From Terriglobales bacterium (lineage in GTDB: Bacteria; Acidobacteriota; Terriglobia; Terriglobales; Acidobacteriaceae): a stretch of DNA of 39,987 nucleotides. Of the stretch, positions 16,334 through 23,296 are shown piece by piece; positions within the stretch are counted from its first letter, which is position 1, and every line of letters begins with the position of its first letter. The position numbers were made by a program, and so were the translations under genes. The notes beneath the pieces are model-generated. The model had not been told where the DNA came from and did not search any database. It saw only the letters and a program-made list of their open reading frames with translations. The DNA lies in contig JASHOU010000025.1 of NCBI GenBank assembly GCA_030038475.1, forward strand, positions 1 through 39,987, read 5' to 3'.

Positions 16334-17071
16334 CTAGCGGTTCTTCTTGCCGCTCGCAGATGCTTTGGCGGACGTTCCCACGCCCAGTCGCGCCAGTTCC
16401 TGCGGCACCATCTTGCGCACGCCTAACGCATCGCGATAACGTTCCATAATCGAAGAGGCGGCGTGGAAGATCGGTTCATACGCGGTCTGATCCGTTGCCG
16501 GACTTCCTTCTTCCCCCGAACATCGAGCCAGAGCCACCGACGACTTGCCAAAGCGCTCCAGTTTGACGCGCGCCACCGGCGTGTTACTCGATAACATGGC
16601 GGCAGCGGAGGTAACCGCAGAAGCGCTATCCTCGATCGAAACCTGCATCAGATCTTTCGGATCGCGCACGCGCAGCACGAGCGTCTCCACCATATTCTTG
16701 GAATCTACGCTGAAAGAATACTGGACATTGCTGAACGGGCTCCCATCAGGGAACTCGCGGCGAACTCTGACCCAGTCGGCCGCAGAGACCGCACCCGTCG
16801 GCAAGGATTCCATGCCGGGGATGGGCGTGTTCGGATCGAGGAGGGAATGTCCGCGAGCCACTTCGTAATCCCCGCCGAAAACGGGCTTCGCCGGTATCTT
16901 GTCGAGCGCCGAGGATAATTCTTTCTGCTCATCCGCCGACGGCGCGCACACGTTGAGAACGTTCACTTTCACCTGCGGTTGCTGCCGAGGGTTGGTTGCA
17001 GGTTGCTGGGCGGACGCTGCAGCAGCCATTCCAATGCTTGCCGTCAAGATCAGAAGTTTGCGAGGGAACAC
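16334..17071 (-). CDS. Secreted protein of unknown function
   Basis: The protein starts at GTG 17071 with a signal peptide (MFPRKLLILTASIGMAAAAS, cleavage likely after ASA). A Gln/Pro-rich stretch follows, then about 200 residues of mixed strands and helices with two cysteines (NVCAPSADEQ; ALARCSGEEG) that could form a disulfide outside the cytoplasm. The end is basic (KASASGKKNR). I recognise no family; it may be an acidobacterial lineage protein. A TACAAT box at 17083-17078 ends 6 bases before the start, so its mRNA may be nearly leaderless. It lies 123 bases upstream of trxB in the same direction, with no evidence of joint function. Confidence 0.7.
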   Translation of the reverse strand: MFPRKLLILTASIGMAAAASAQQPATNPRQQPQVKVNVLNVCAPSADEQKELSSALDKIPAKPVFGGDYEVARGHSLLDPNTPIPGMESLPTGAVSAADWVRVRREFPDGSPFSNVQYSFSVDSKNMVETLVLRVRDPKDLMQVSIEDSASAVTSAAAMLSSNTPVARVKLERFGKSSVALARCSGEEGSPATDQTAYEPIFHAASSIMERYRDALGVRKMVPQELARLGVGTSAKASASGKKNR

Positions 17072-17200
17072 AGCGAAATTGTATCAGGGGAGTGCGGAGG
17101 TCAGAGGTTTAAGGCCAGATTCAGAGGTAAAAAACCGGTGAGTGGAGGCGTTAGTTCGACCAGCATTACCCTCTGCAATCTGGTTCCGACTTCTGCACTC

Positions 17201-17860
17201 CTAGTCGGCCGCCCCCGACTCCGCTTCACTAGCACCATGCCGGCGCAACAATTGCGGCAGATTCTGAGAAAATGCCGACCGCGGCAATACCATGTCGCAA
17301 CCCGCTTCGTGTGCTTTCTGTTTCAGGTCGCCCTGCACATGCGAGAGAAACCCGATGATCGACGTCCCCTTCTTCAACTTGTTCTTCAGTTTCGGGATGA
17401 GCGACAACGGTTTGGCGTTGGCATTGTTCAAGTCGAAGATGATAAGCGAAGGTTTCTCTTCGCCGTTGTTTTTCATCCGCTCGGCCAGTTCCTTCTCGTT
17501 CTTCACGAACTCCACTTTCACGTTCATTTTGAGGCCGGTAGCCTGAATCTTGCTCAGGAAGAACAGGTCCTCGACAAAGGCGAATACGCGCGAGGCAGCA
17601 TCTTCGCGTGGAGCCGGCAGAGGCTCCGGATCCGCGACAGGGTACGACGCGGCAAAACCTGGACGGCGCGGTCCCTTGTTGCCATTGTCGCCTCCAAGCG
17701 TGGCGCGATAGCTATGATCCATGGGAGCGGTGAAAATACCCATGCTTTCCTGCCGCTGTCGGCCCATGCCGCCCGCGCCGCTTCGTCTTGCGGGACGCCG
17801 CCCACGGCGCCGTTTGTGTTTTCCTCCTCCGGCGGAGGAATGTCCGGGTCCTGCATTCAT
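17201..17860 (-). CDS. Receiver-like protein with basic N-terminus
   Basis: The N-terminal ~70 residues are Gly/Arg/Lys-rich (KHKRRRGRRPARR) and probably disordered, possibly nucleic-acid binding. From about residue 90 the sequence follows a CheY-like alternation. VFAFVEDLFFLSKIQA begins it, then SLIIFDLNNA with an Asp at the phosphoacceptor position, GTSIIGFLSHV, and GCDMVLPRSAF where the usual Lys-Pro is replaced. An acidic cluster near the first strand is reduced. This suggests a degenerate receiver that may not be phosphorylated. The role is unknown; no kinase is adjacent. Confidence 0.65.
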   Translation of the reverse strand: MNAGPGHSSAGGGKHKRRRGRRPARRSGAGGMGRQRQESMGIFTAPMDHSYRATLGGDNGNKGPRRPGFAASYPVADPEPLPAPREDAASRVFAFVEDLFFLSKIQATGLKMNVKVEFVKNEKELAERMKNNGEEKPSLIIFDLNNANAKPLSLIPKLKNKLKKGTSIIGFLSHVQGDLKQKAHEAGCDMVLPRSAFSQNLPQLLRRHGASEAESGAAD

Positions 17861-18308
17861 AGTTTCTCTCGTGTTAATCCTTAGAAGTTAAATCCCTGAA
17901 GTTAGTCCTCAGCCTGGATCGCATGCCGACTGTTTCGTCTACCCTGGCCCGTCGGAGTGTGCAACGCGTAACCGCAATGCGTGACCCACGCACGCGTGCA
18001 ATATGCGTGGCTGCTATAAATCGGCTACCGGCAGACCAACACCCCACATCGGCTGGATGCTATTCGAGAACGATGCTCAAGCTATCGATGTCTAAACTGT
18101 CGTTGTTCAAACTAGGCGCCTGGAGTTTACTTGGCGCACGGCCAGCCTGGAAGCATGGCCATCGGGAACAAGTTGATGTTACCCGCGAAAGCGCCAGATG
18201 CGCAAGTGGGCACCGCTTAAATTTTCCACAAGCGCATTACCAAAGTGGGTCGCGAACTCAACTCGCGAAGCGAAGCGCGAAAAACGAATTTTGAACCCTT
18301 AGTCGCAG
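17861..18308. other. 448-bp intergenic region with a short 15-bp repeat
   Basis: This is a divergent gap between the receiver-like gene (-) and the EAL/HDOD gene (+). A TATAAA lies at about 18015 without a good -35. A three-unit 15-bp repeat is at 18073-18117. An open frame covering much of the gap (17923-18294) lacks a ribosome site and protein-like composition and is not called. Confidence 0.5.
18073..18117. repeat. 15-bp tandem repeat (3 units), intergenic
   Basis: The units ATGCTCAAGCTATCG, ATGTCTAAACTGTCG and TTGTTCAAACTAGGC are contiguous. The 15-bp period equals that of the in-frame repeats in pyrC, pyrR, rpoN and lptC/A. Confidence 0.65.
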
Positions 18309-19610
18309 TTGCAGTTCGGGGTGAAGTTCCGCCACGCTTCCGCCGATGTAAAAACCGTGCAACCTGCGCCTGCCAAGAAAAATACCTCTGCGAACACGTT
18401 GTCTTTAGCCGGGCAGCGCTTCGTCGCCCGCCAGCCAATTCTTGACCGGTCACTGAATGTGTTCGGATACGAACTTCTCTTCCGTAACGGTTTTGAAGAT
18501 TACTTCAACGCTGATCCGGAACTTGCGGCCCGCTCAACGCTGGATACGTCGTTACTTCTGGGTATCAACACGCTCTGCGCGAAACGGCTCGCCTTTGTGA
18601 ACTGCACGCGGGAGGTGCTTTTCAAAGACTTGATTACGTTGCTTCCGCCCAACCAGGCGGTGGCTGAGATTCTGGAGACGGTTGAACCCGAAGATCGGGT
18701 GATCGCAGCGTGCAAGCGGTTGAAGTCGGCTGGGTATCTCATCGCCCTGGATGACTTCGCCCCTAATGATCCGCGCATCCCACTCTGCGAGTTCGCCGAC
18801 ATCGTAAAAATCGATATCCGGGCCACCAGACCGGAGGAACGGGTTGGCCTGATACGGCGATTCGGATCCGCAAAGTGTAAGATGTTGGCGGAAAAGCTGG
18901 AAACGCCCCAGGAGTTTCAGCAAGCCCGGGAAATGGGGTTCGTTTACTTCCAGGGGTATTTCTTCTGCCGCCCCGAAATCGTCATCGGCCGCGAAGTTCC
19001 CGCCAGCCGCCTGCATTACGTACGTCTGCTCGAAATGGTTTCGCGACCGGAACTGGACATGCGCGAAATCGAAAAGCTGCTCAAGCAGGAAGCCTCGATC
19101 TCCTACCGCTTGCTCCGCTATCTGAATTCCCCGCTCTTTGGATTTGGCCTCGAAATCAAATCCATCCGCCATGCCATCGCCATTCTGGGAGAACGGGAAC
19201 TGCGGCGCTGGGTCCGCCTCGTGATTACGGTGAGCGCGGCCGAGCAGAAGTGCAGTGAATTGGTTTTGATGGCCCTGGCGCGCGCCCGCTTTTGCGAACT
19301 GATCTCCAGGCGAATGCCGTCTGACAGCGATTTGTTTCTGATGGGGCTGCTCTCGCTGATGGACGCCCTTCTCGAGGTCAAGATGGATGTTCTTCTCGAA
19401 CAACTGCCCGTGGAGCACGATGTGAAAGCGGTGCTGCTCGGCCAGAAAAGCAACCTTCGTCCATTGTATCAGCTCATGCTTGCGCAGGAGTCGGGGGAGT
19501 GGTCACAATCGAGCGAACTCGCCAAACAGTTGCAGTTGCCCGATGAAAACGTCGCCTCGGCGTGGTTTCAATCTCTGCAGTGGGCGCAGGAAGCGACCGG
19601 CGGCAAGTGA
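18309..19610 (+). CDS. EAL and HDOD domain signalling protein (YuxH type)
   Basis: After about 35 disordered residues comes a reduced EAL domain: FVARQPILDRSLNVFGYELLFR (ELL in place of EAL), then YLIALDDFAPNDP, VKIDIR and KMLAEKLET. Several metal ligands of active phosphodiesterases look altered, so c-di-GMP hydrolysis is doubtful. From about residue 230 to the end is an HDOD domain (LLKQEASISYRLLRYLNSPL, then IRHAIAILGERELRRWV). EAL-HDOD proteins regulate motility and surface behaviour in several phyla. The start is uncertain: TTG 18309 is used, GTG 18321 is equally possible, and neither has a clear ribosome site. It converges on hpf with only 13 bases between. Confidence 0.88.
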   Translation: MQFGVKFRHASADVKTVQPAPAKKNTSANTLSLAGQRFVARQPILDRSLNVFGYELLFRNGFEDYFNADPELAARSTLDTSLLLGINTLCAKRLAFVNCTREVLFKDLITLLPPNQAVAEILETVEPEDRVIAACKRLKSAGYLIALDDFAPNDPRIPLCEFADIVKIDIRATRPEERVGLIRRFGSAKCKMLAEKLETPQEFQQAREMGFVYFQGYFFCRPEIVIGREVPASRLHYVRLLEMVSRPELDMREIEKLLKQEASISYRLLRYLNSPLFGFGLEIKSIRHAIAILGERELRRWVRLVITVSAAEQKCSELVLMALARARFCELISRRMPSDSDLFLMGLLSLMDALLEVKMDVLLEQLPVEHDVKAVLLGQKSNLRPLYQLMLAQESGEWSQSSELAKQLQLPDENVASAWFQSLQWAQEATGGK

Positions 19611-19623
19611 ATCTGCCATTACT

Positions 19624-20217
19624 CTATGGCGCTTCAATCAACTCCATCTTTCCATCCCGCGTGCGGTGCAGCACCATCAAGACGCCTTGAGGATCGCGAA
19701 AAACGAAAACATCCTTGTCGCGAAAATGCGCCTCTTTGATCGCTTCCTCAAGCGTCATCGGGCGAAGAGCGACCGAGTCCCTGGCATGAACCAGATGTAC
19801 TTCGGTGGTGCGCGCCACCGACGGAAATCTGTGAACGAGAACGGAGACCGTAGTACTGTCGGGCAGCCCGAGCGCCGCTCCCAGGTTTTCAGCCAGCGAC
19901 TGGCCGTCAAATTTCTTGCCTGCCTTGCGCTTTTTGCTCAGCCATTTCGTTTTATACTTGAGCGCCTGCTTCTGTAGATGATCGAGCGCCTCATTGACCG
20001 CCGACATCATATCCATGGTCTGCGCAAGTCCTACAATCGGACCGTTCGGCGGATTGATCGTGATCTCCGCCTTGTGGCGTCGCTTTTCGACAGCGAGAAT
20101 GACTTTCGTTTCAAAGCGATCGCCTAGAATTCTGCGGATCTTATTAAGGCCGGTTTCAACTTCCTTGCGGATGGCAGGAGTGAGTTCGTATTTCCTCGCG
20201 GTGTATTCCACGTTCAT
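19624..20217 (-). CDS. hpf: Ribosome hibernation promoting factor, long form
   Basis: Residues 1-100 are the HPF/RaiA ribosome-binding domain (MNVEYTARKYELTPAIRKEV; a central AVEKRRHKAEITI strand; MMSAVNEALDHLQKQALKYK). The C-terminal ~60 residues (RPMTLEEAIKEAHFRDKDVF, then GVLMVLHRTRDGKMELIE) form the dimerisation domain of long HPFs, which pair 70S ribosomes into inactive 100S particles. The ATG at 20217 has GAGGTG 6 bases upstream. It follows rpoN as in many proteobacteria, though ptsN and rapZ are absent here. A GAAAC-type inverted repeat fills the rpoN-hpf gap. Confidence 0.95.
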   Translation of the reverse strand: MNVEYTARKYELTPAIRKEVETGLNKIRRILGDRFETKVILAVEKRRHKAEITINPPNGPIVGLAQTMDMMSAVNEALDHLQKQALKYKTKWLSKKRKAGKKFDGQSLAENLGAALGLPDSTTVSVLVHRFPSVARTTEVHLVHARDSVALRPMTLEEAIKEAHFRDKDVFVFRDPQGVLMVLHRTRDGKMELIEAP

Positions 20218-20227
20218 CAGAACACCT

Positions 20228-20306
20228 CAAGTTTCAAGGTTTCAGAGTTTCAAGGAGAGATCGACACTCGCGGTTTACATTGAAACTTTGAAACCTTGAA
20301 ACCTTA
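20228..20306. repeat. Inverted GAAAC/GTTTC repeat between rpoN and hpf
   Basis: The left arm 20228-20255 (CAAGTTTCAAGGTTTCAGAG and following) mirrors the right arm 20279-20306 (TTGAAACTTTGAAACCTTGA and following) around a 23-base spacer. The rpoN stop codon (20304-20306) lies at the edge of the right arm. Confidence 0.85.
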
Positions 20307-22256
20307 TTTTTTTACCCTTCTCTGGTGCGTGCTCGGAATCTTCATATCCTCGCGATATTTTGCTACGGTGCGGCGAGTGACTTGGATGCCTTGCGACTGC
20401 AGGATGCGGGTGATCTGTTCGTCGGTAAGCGGGCGGGTCGGATCTTCTTCCTCAATCAGTTTTTTGACACGGCGTTTCAGAATCAGCAGCGAGGTGCCGC
20501 CGCCTTCGGGTCCCTGCACGCTTTCTGAAAAGAAATAGCGCAATTCGAACACGCCCTGTGGCGTGTGGACATATTTATTGGCGACCGCGCGGCTCACAGT
20601 CGAGGGATGCACACCGATTTCCTCCGCCACTTCCTTGATCATCATCGGCTTAAGTTGATCGATGCCGCGCTCGAGAAAATCCTGCTGGCGCGCCACGATC
20701 GAATAGCAGACTTTGGTGATCGTCTGCTTGCGCTGTTCGATGTTCTTGATGAGCTGAATGGCGGACTTATAACGATCTTTCACATAGTTCCGCGTGTCGC
20801 GGTCATTGCCGTCGCGACTCAACAGGCGCTTGTAGGCGGGATTTAAGCGCAACTGCGGCATGTCTTCGTCGTTCATGATGACCAGCCACTCGTCGCCATG
20901 CTTCACAAAAGCGACATCGGGCTCAATCAGCCGCGGCGGAACTTTGTTGTAGCGCAGGCCAGGGCGGGGATCAAGTGTCCGGACATAATCGAGCGCCGTC
21001 TGCACCGCTTCGACCGGACGACCGATGGCGCGGGCAATTTCCTTGAACTGTTTCAGCGTCACCGCTTTCAAATGCTGATCGACAACCGCAATCGCATCTT
21101 TGACAACCTGCTCGGTCTGCGCGCCTCCGTTTCTATGCAGGTGCAGTTGCTGCAGATGGTAGCGCAATTGATAGAGGAGGCATTCGCGCAGATCGCGGCA
21201 GGCGATACCCTGCGGATCGAATTGACGCACCGCTTCCAGCGCCTGATGCAGATCGGCGAGGCTGAAGTTCACATCCGGAATTCGGGCTGGCGCTGCGGCT
21301 GCACCCGTGGCGCTCTCAGGGTTCGCTGCGCTGGGTCTAGCGACGTTGGGCGTGTGAGCTTCGGACGTCTGAACTTCGCCCGTATGAAACTGGCCTGCCG
21401 AAACCCCATTTGTTGGAACCTGCATTGCCGGAATCTGGGTCCCCGACATCCCGATTGCCGGGATCTCAGCTGTCTCGGTTGGAACGCTGGGTTGAAGGTC
21501 GGCTTGAACGTCCTCTGGAATGCCGGTCGAAATCTCGTGCGCCGCATGCGGGGCAACGAAAGAATCGGTTACAACTCGACCGGCCGTCAACGAGGAATAG
21601 CCGGCGTCGGAAGTTTCACCCTCGGCATCGTCGGCAACCACAAGCCCCAGCGCCTCAGCTTCGCCGACGATCTTCGCCGCCGTTTCAACATCCGCGTCAG
21701 GAGTGGCGATTGGGGCGATGCCCAGGAGTTCTTCGTCGCTGGCAATCAGGTAGCCCTCTTCGTTCAGATTGCCAATAATGAGTTCAGCCGCCTGGCGCAC
21801 TGGCGGCCGCACTGAAATCGCTCCCAGTTGCCAAAGCAGGTGGTCCGTCAAATTCCCCGGTTTCGACAGGAAGTTTTCGAACGAAGGCTTCTCGATCTCT
21901 TCCATTTCTCCGGAGCTGCGATAACCGGGATCGAGATAATCCTGGAAAAACGAGCCAAAATCGATCTCCTCGAACGGATCCTTTTTCTCATCCGCTATGG
22001 TCGGGGGGCCTTCTTCGGGCGTCGTGACCTTGGCGGCTATTCGGTCCCGCTCTTCCTCCTGGCGTCCAACATCGTCGAGCAGCGGGACGGCGTCTTCCAG
22101 TTCTTCGAGCACCGGATTCTCGACCATCTCGGCATTGATCATGTCTTTGAGCTCGAGCTTGTTGAGCGCGAGCACCGAGACCATTTGCACGAGGCCCGGC
22201 GTCAGAATCTGCCGCTGCGACAACTTGACGTTCAGCTTGTGTTGAAGAAGAACCAT
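20304..22256 (-). CDS. rpoN: RNA polymerase sigma-54 factor
   Basis: Region I is clear (LSQRQILTPGLVQMVSVLAL, then INAEMVENPVLEELED, Gln/Leu-rich), which contacts enhancer-binding ATPases. The core-binding region runs from about residue 330 (FDPQGIACRDLRECLLYQL). The helix-turn-helix is EIGVHPSTVSRAVANKYVHT, and the RpoN box near the C-terminus is RRTVAKYREDMKIP. It directs transcription from -24/-12 promoters. At 650 residues it is about 150-200 longer than usual. The extra is an acidic, low-complexity linker between region I and core, including a stretch made of 15-bp in-frame repeats. It lies in the lptC/A-lptB-rpoN-hpf gene order. Confidence 0.96.
   Translation of the reverse strand: MVLLQHKLNVKLSQRQILTPGLVQMVSVLALNKLELKDMINAEMVENPVLEELEDAVPLLDDVGRQEEERDRIAAKVTTPEEGPPTIADEKKDPFEEIDFGSFFQDYLDPGYRSSGEMEEIEKPSFENFLSKPGNLTDHLLWQLGAISVRPPVRQAAELIIGNLNEEGYLIASDEELLGIAPIATPDADVETAAKIVGEAEALGLVVADDAEGETSDAGYSSLTAGRVVTDSFVAPHAAHEISTGIPEDVQADLQPSVPTETAEIPAIGMSGTQIPAMQVPTNGVSAGQFHTGEVQTSEAHTPNVARPSAANPESATGAAAAPARIPDVNFSLADLHQALEAVRQFDPQGIACRDLRECLLYQLRYHLQQLHLHRNGGAQTEQVVKDAIAVVDQHLKAVTLKQFKEIARAIGRPVEAVQTALDYVRTLDPRPGLRYNKVPPRLIEPDVAFVKHGDEWLVIMNDEDMPQLRLNPAYKRLLSRDGNDRDTRNYVKDRYKSAIQLIKNIEQRKQTITKVCYSIVARQQDFLERGIDQLKPMMIKEVAEEIGVHPSTVSRAVANKYVHTPQGVFELRYFFSESVQGPEGGGTSLLILKRRVKKLIEEEDPTRPLTDEQITRILQSQGIQVTRRTVAKYREDMKIPSTHQRRVKK
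21367..21486. repeat. In-frame 15-bp tandem repeat inside rpoN (about 8 units)
   Basis: Successive 15-base blocks (for example GTATGAAACTGGCCT, GCCGGAATCTGGGTC, GCCGGGATCTCAGCT) share a G-x-C-x-GAA/GGA-A-x-C core. Diverged copies extend on both sides to about 21516. In the rpoN frame they give a degenerate pentapeptide series (VPTNG, VSAGQ, FHTGE, VQTSE). Confidence 0.7.
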
Positions 22257-22567
22257 TTCTTACGGATCAGGTTTCAAAGTTTCAGGGGTTGCAAGGTTTC
22301 AATGTCCAAAGTTTCAAGCTTTCAAAGTTTCGGTGTTCTGCTCCTCGAAACCTTGAAACTCCGAAACTTTAAAACTTTGTAACCTTGAAACTTGCCTTCC
22401 CTAACTTCTCATGCCACGCCATCTTACGGCTCGGCACGAAGGTGCAATCCCTCTACCTTTTGGTAACCAAAAACTAGTTCCTAATTCCCAGGGACCCGTT
22501 CCCAGCGCTCAGAAGGCGGCTTACGAGCTTTCCGACTGAGCACCGGGGACTGAGAAAAACCGTTCTT
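22257..22567. other. 311-bp gap between rpoN and lptB
   Basis: The first 140 bases hold the large inverted repeat. A short hairpin TTTTGGT-A-ACCAAAA lies at 22458-22472. Further degenerate CAGGGACCC / GACTGAGCACCGGGGACTGA units lie around 22488-22556. I see no gene here. Confidence 0.5.
22268..22394. repeat. Large inverted GTTTC/GAAAC array between lptB and rpoN
   Basis: The left arm 22268-22332 is built of GTTTCAAAGTTTC-type units and the right arm 22344-22394 of the reverse complement (TTGAAACTCCGAAACTTTAA and similar). Only 11 bases separate the arms. It begins 12 bases upstream of the rpoN start codon. Confidence 0.85.
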
Positions 22568-23296
22568 TCACACGAGCGAGAAACTCTCGCCCAGATAAAC
22601 CCGACGTACCTCCGGGTCACTTCCCAGTTCCTCCGGCGTTCCGGCGCGGAAGATTCGTCCGTCATTGATGATGTAGGCGCGATCCGTGACTGACAAGGTT
22701 TCGCGCACGTTGTGGTCGGTAATCAGAATACCGATCCCGCTGGCCCGCAGATCGGAAATGATCTTCTGCAGATCGAGAACAGCGATCGGGTCTATGCCCG
22801 AAAACGGCTCGTCGAGCAAAATGAACGTTGGATTGATGCAGAGCGAGCGAGCGATTTCAACCCTCCGCCGCTCGCCGCCTGAGAGTGCGTAGCCGCGATT
22901 TTGGCGTATGTGCTCCAGGCCAAGCTGATCAATCAGCTTTTCCGCCTTTTCCCGGCGTTCATGCCAGGAAATCGGTTGCACTTCGAGCACGGCTAGGATG
23001 TTCTCCTCTACCGTTAGTTTCCTGAACACTGAGGCTTCCTGCGGCAGGTAGCTGATGCCGTACTGCCGTGCCCGTAAGTACATGGGAACGTTGGTGATAT
23101 CTTCGTCGTCGTAGAGAACGCGGCCGGTGTCGGGAGGGATCAATCCGACGATGGCATAAAAAGAGGTTGTTTTTCCGGCACCGTTGGGCCCGAGAAGACC
23201 CACGACCTCGCCCTGGGTAACCTGAAGGCTTACTCCGCTGACAACGCGTCGGCGACGGTACGATTTGCCGATTTCGTCGGTTGCCAGCGTGTGCAT
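22568..23296 (-). CDS. lptB: LPS export ABC transporter ATPase LptB
   Basis: This 242-residue ABC ATPase has Walker [14 protein letters not shown]-loop [18 protein letters not shown] (the QE-A-S-V/I-F-R-x-LT signature is typical of LptB), signature [15 protein letters not shown] and Walker [17 protein letters not shown]. It also has the switch histidine in [11 protein letters not shown]. It powers lipopolysaccharide extraction from the inner membrane with LptF/G, which are not in this window. Its ATG directly follows the TAA of the lptC/A gene with no gap, so the two are surely co-transcribed and coupled. Confidence 0.96.
   Translation of the reverse strand: MHTLATDEIGKSYRRRRVVSGVSLQVTQGEVVGLLGPNGAGKTTSFYAIVGLIPPDTGRVLYDDEDITNVPMYLRARQYGISYLPQEASVFRKLTVEENILAVLEVQPISWHERREKAEKLIDQLGLEHIRQNRGYALSGGERRRVEIARSLCINPTFILLDEPFSGIDPIAVLDLQKIISDLRASGIGILITDHNVRETLSVTDRAYIINDGRIFRAGTPEELGSDPEVRRVYLGESFSLV

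Noticed and set aside
18231-18242. TTTTCCACA, close to a DnaA box
   Set aside because: A single copy with no other boxes, AT-rich stretch or dnaA/dnaN nearby; not an origin.
17923-18294. 123-codon open frame in the gap before the EAL/HDOD gene
   Set aside because: There is no ribosome site, the residue pattern is mixed low complexity, and it overlaps the expected promoter of the EAL/HDOD gene.
21269-21556. Frame in the rpoN repeat region that looks like a pentapeptide-repeat protein (F-x-x-x-x spacing)
   Set aside because: The spacing follows from the 15-bp DNA repeat read in another frame. There is no start signal and it lies wholly inside rpoN.
20898-21815. 305-codon open frame antisense to rpoN
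   Set aside because: It is a shadow of the GC-rich rpoN frame. The sense protein has all sigma-54 domains.
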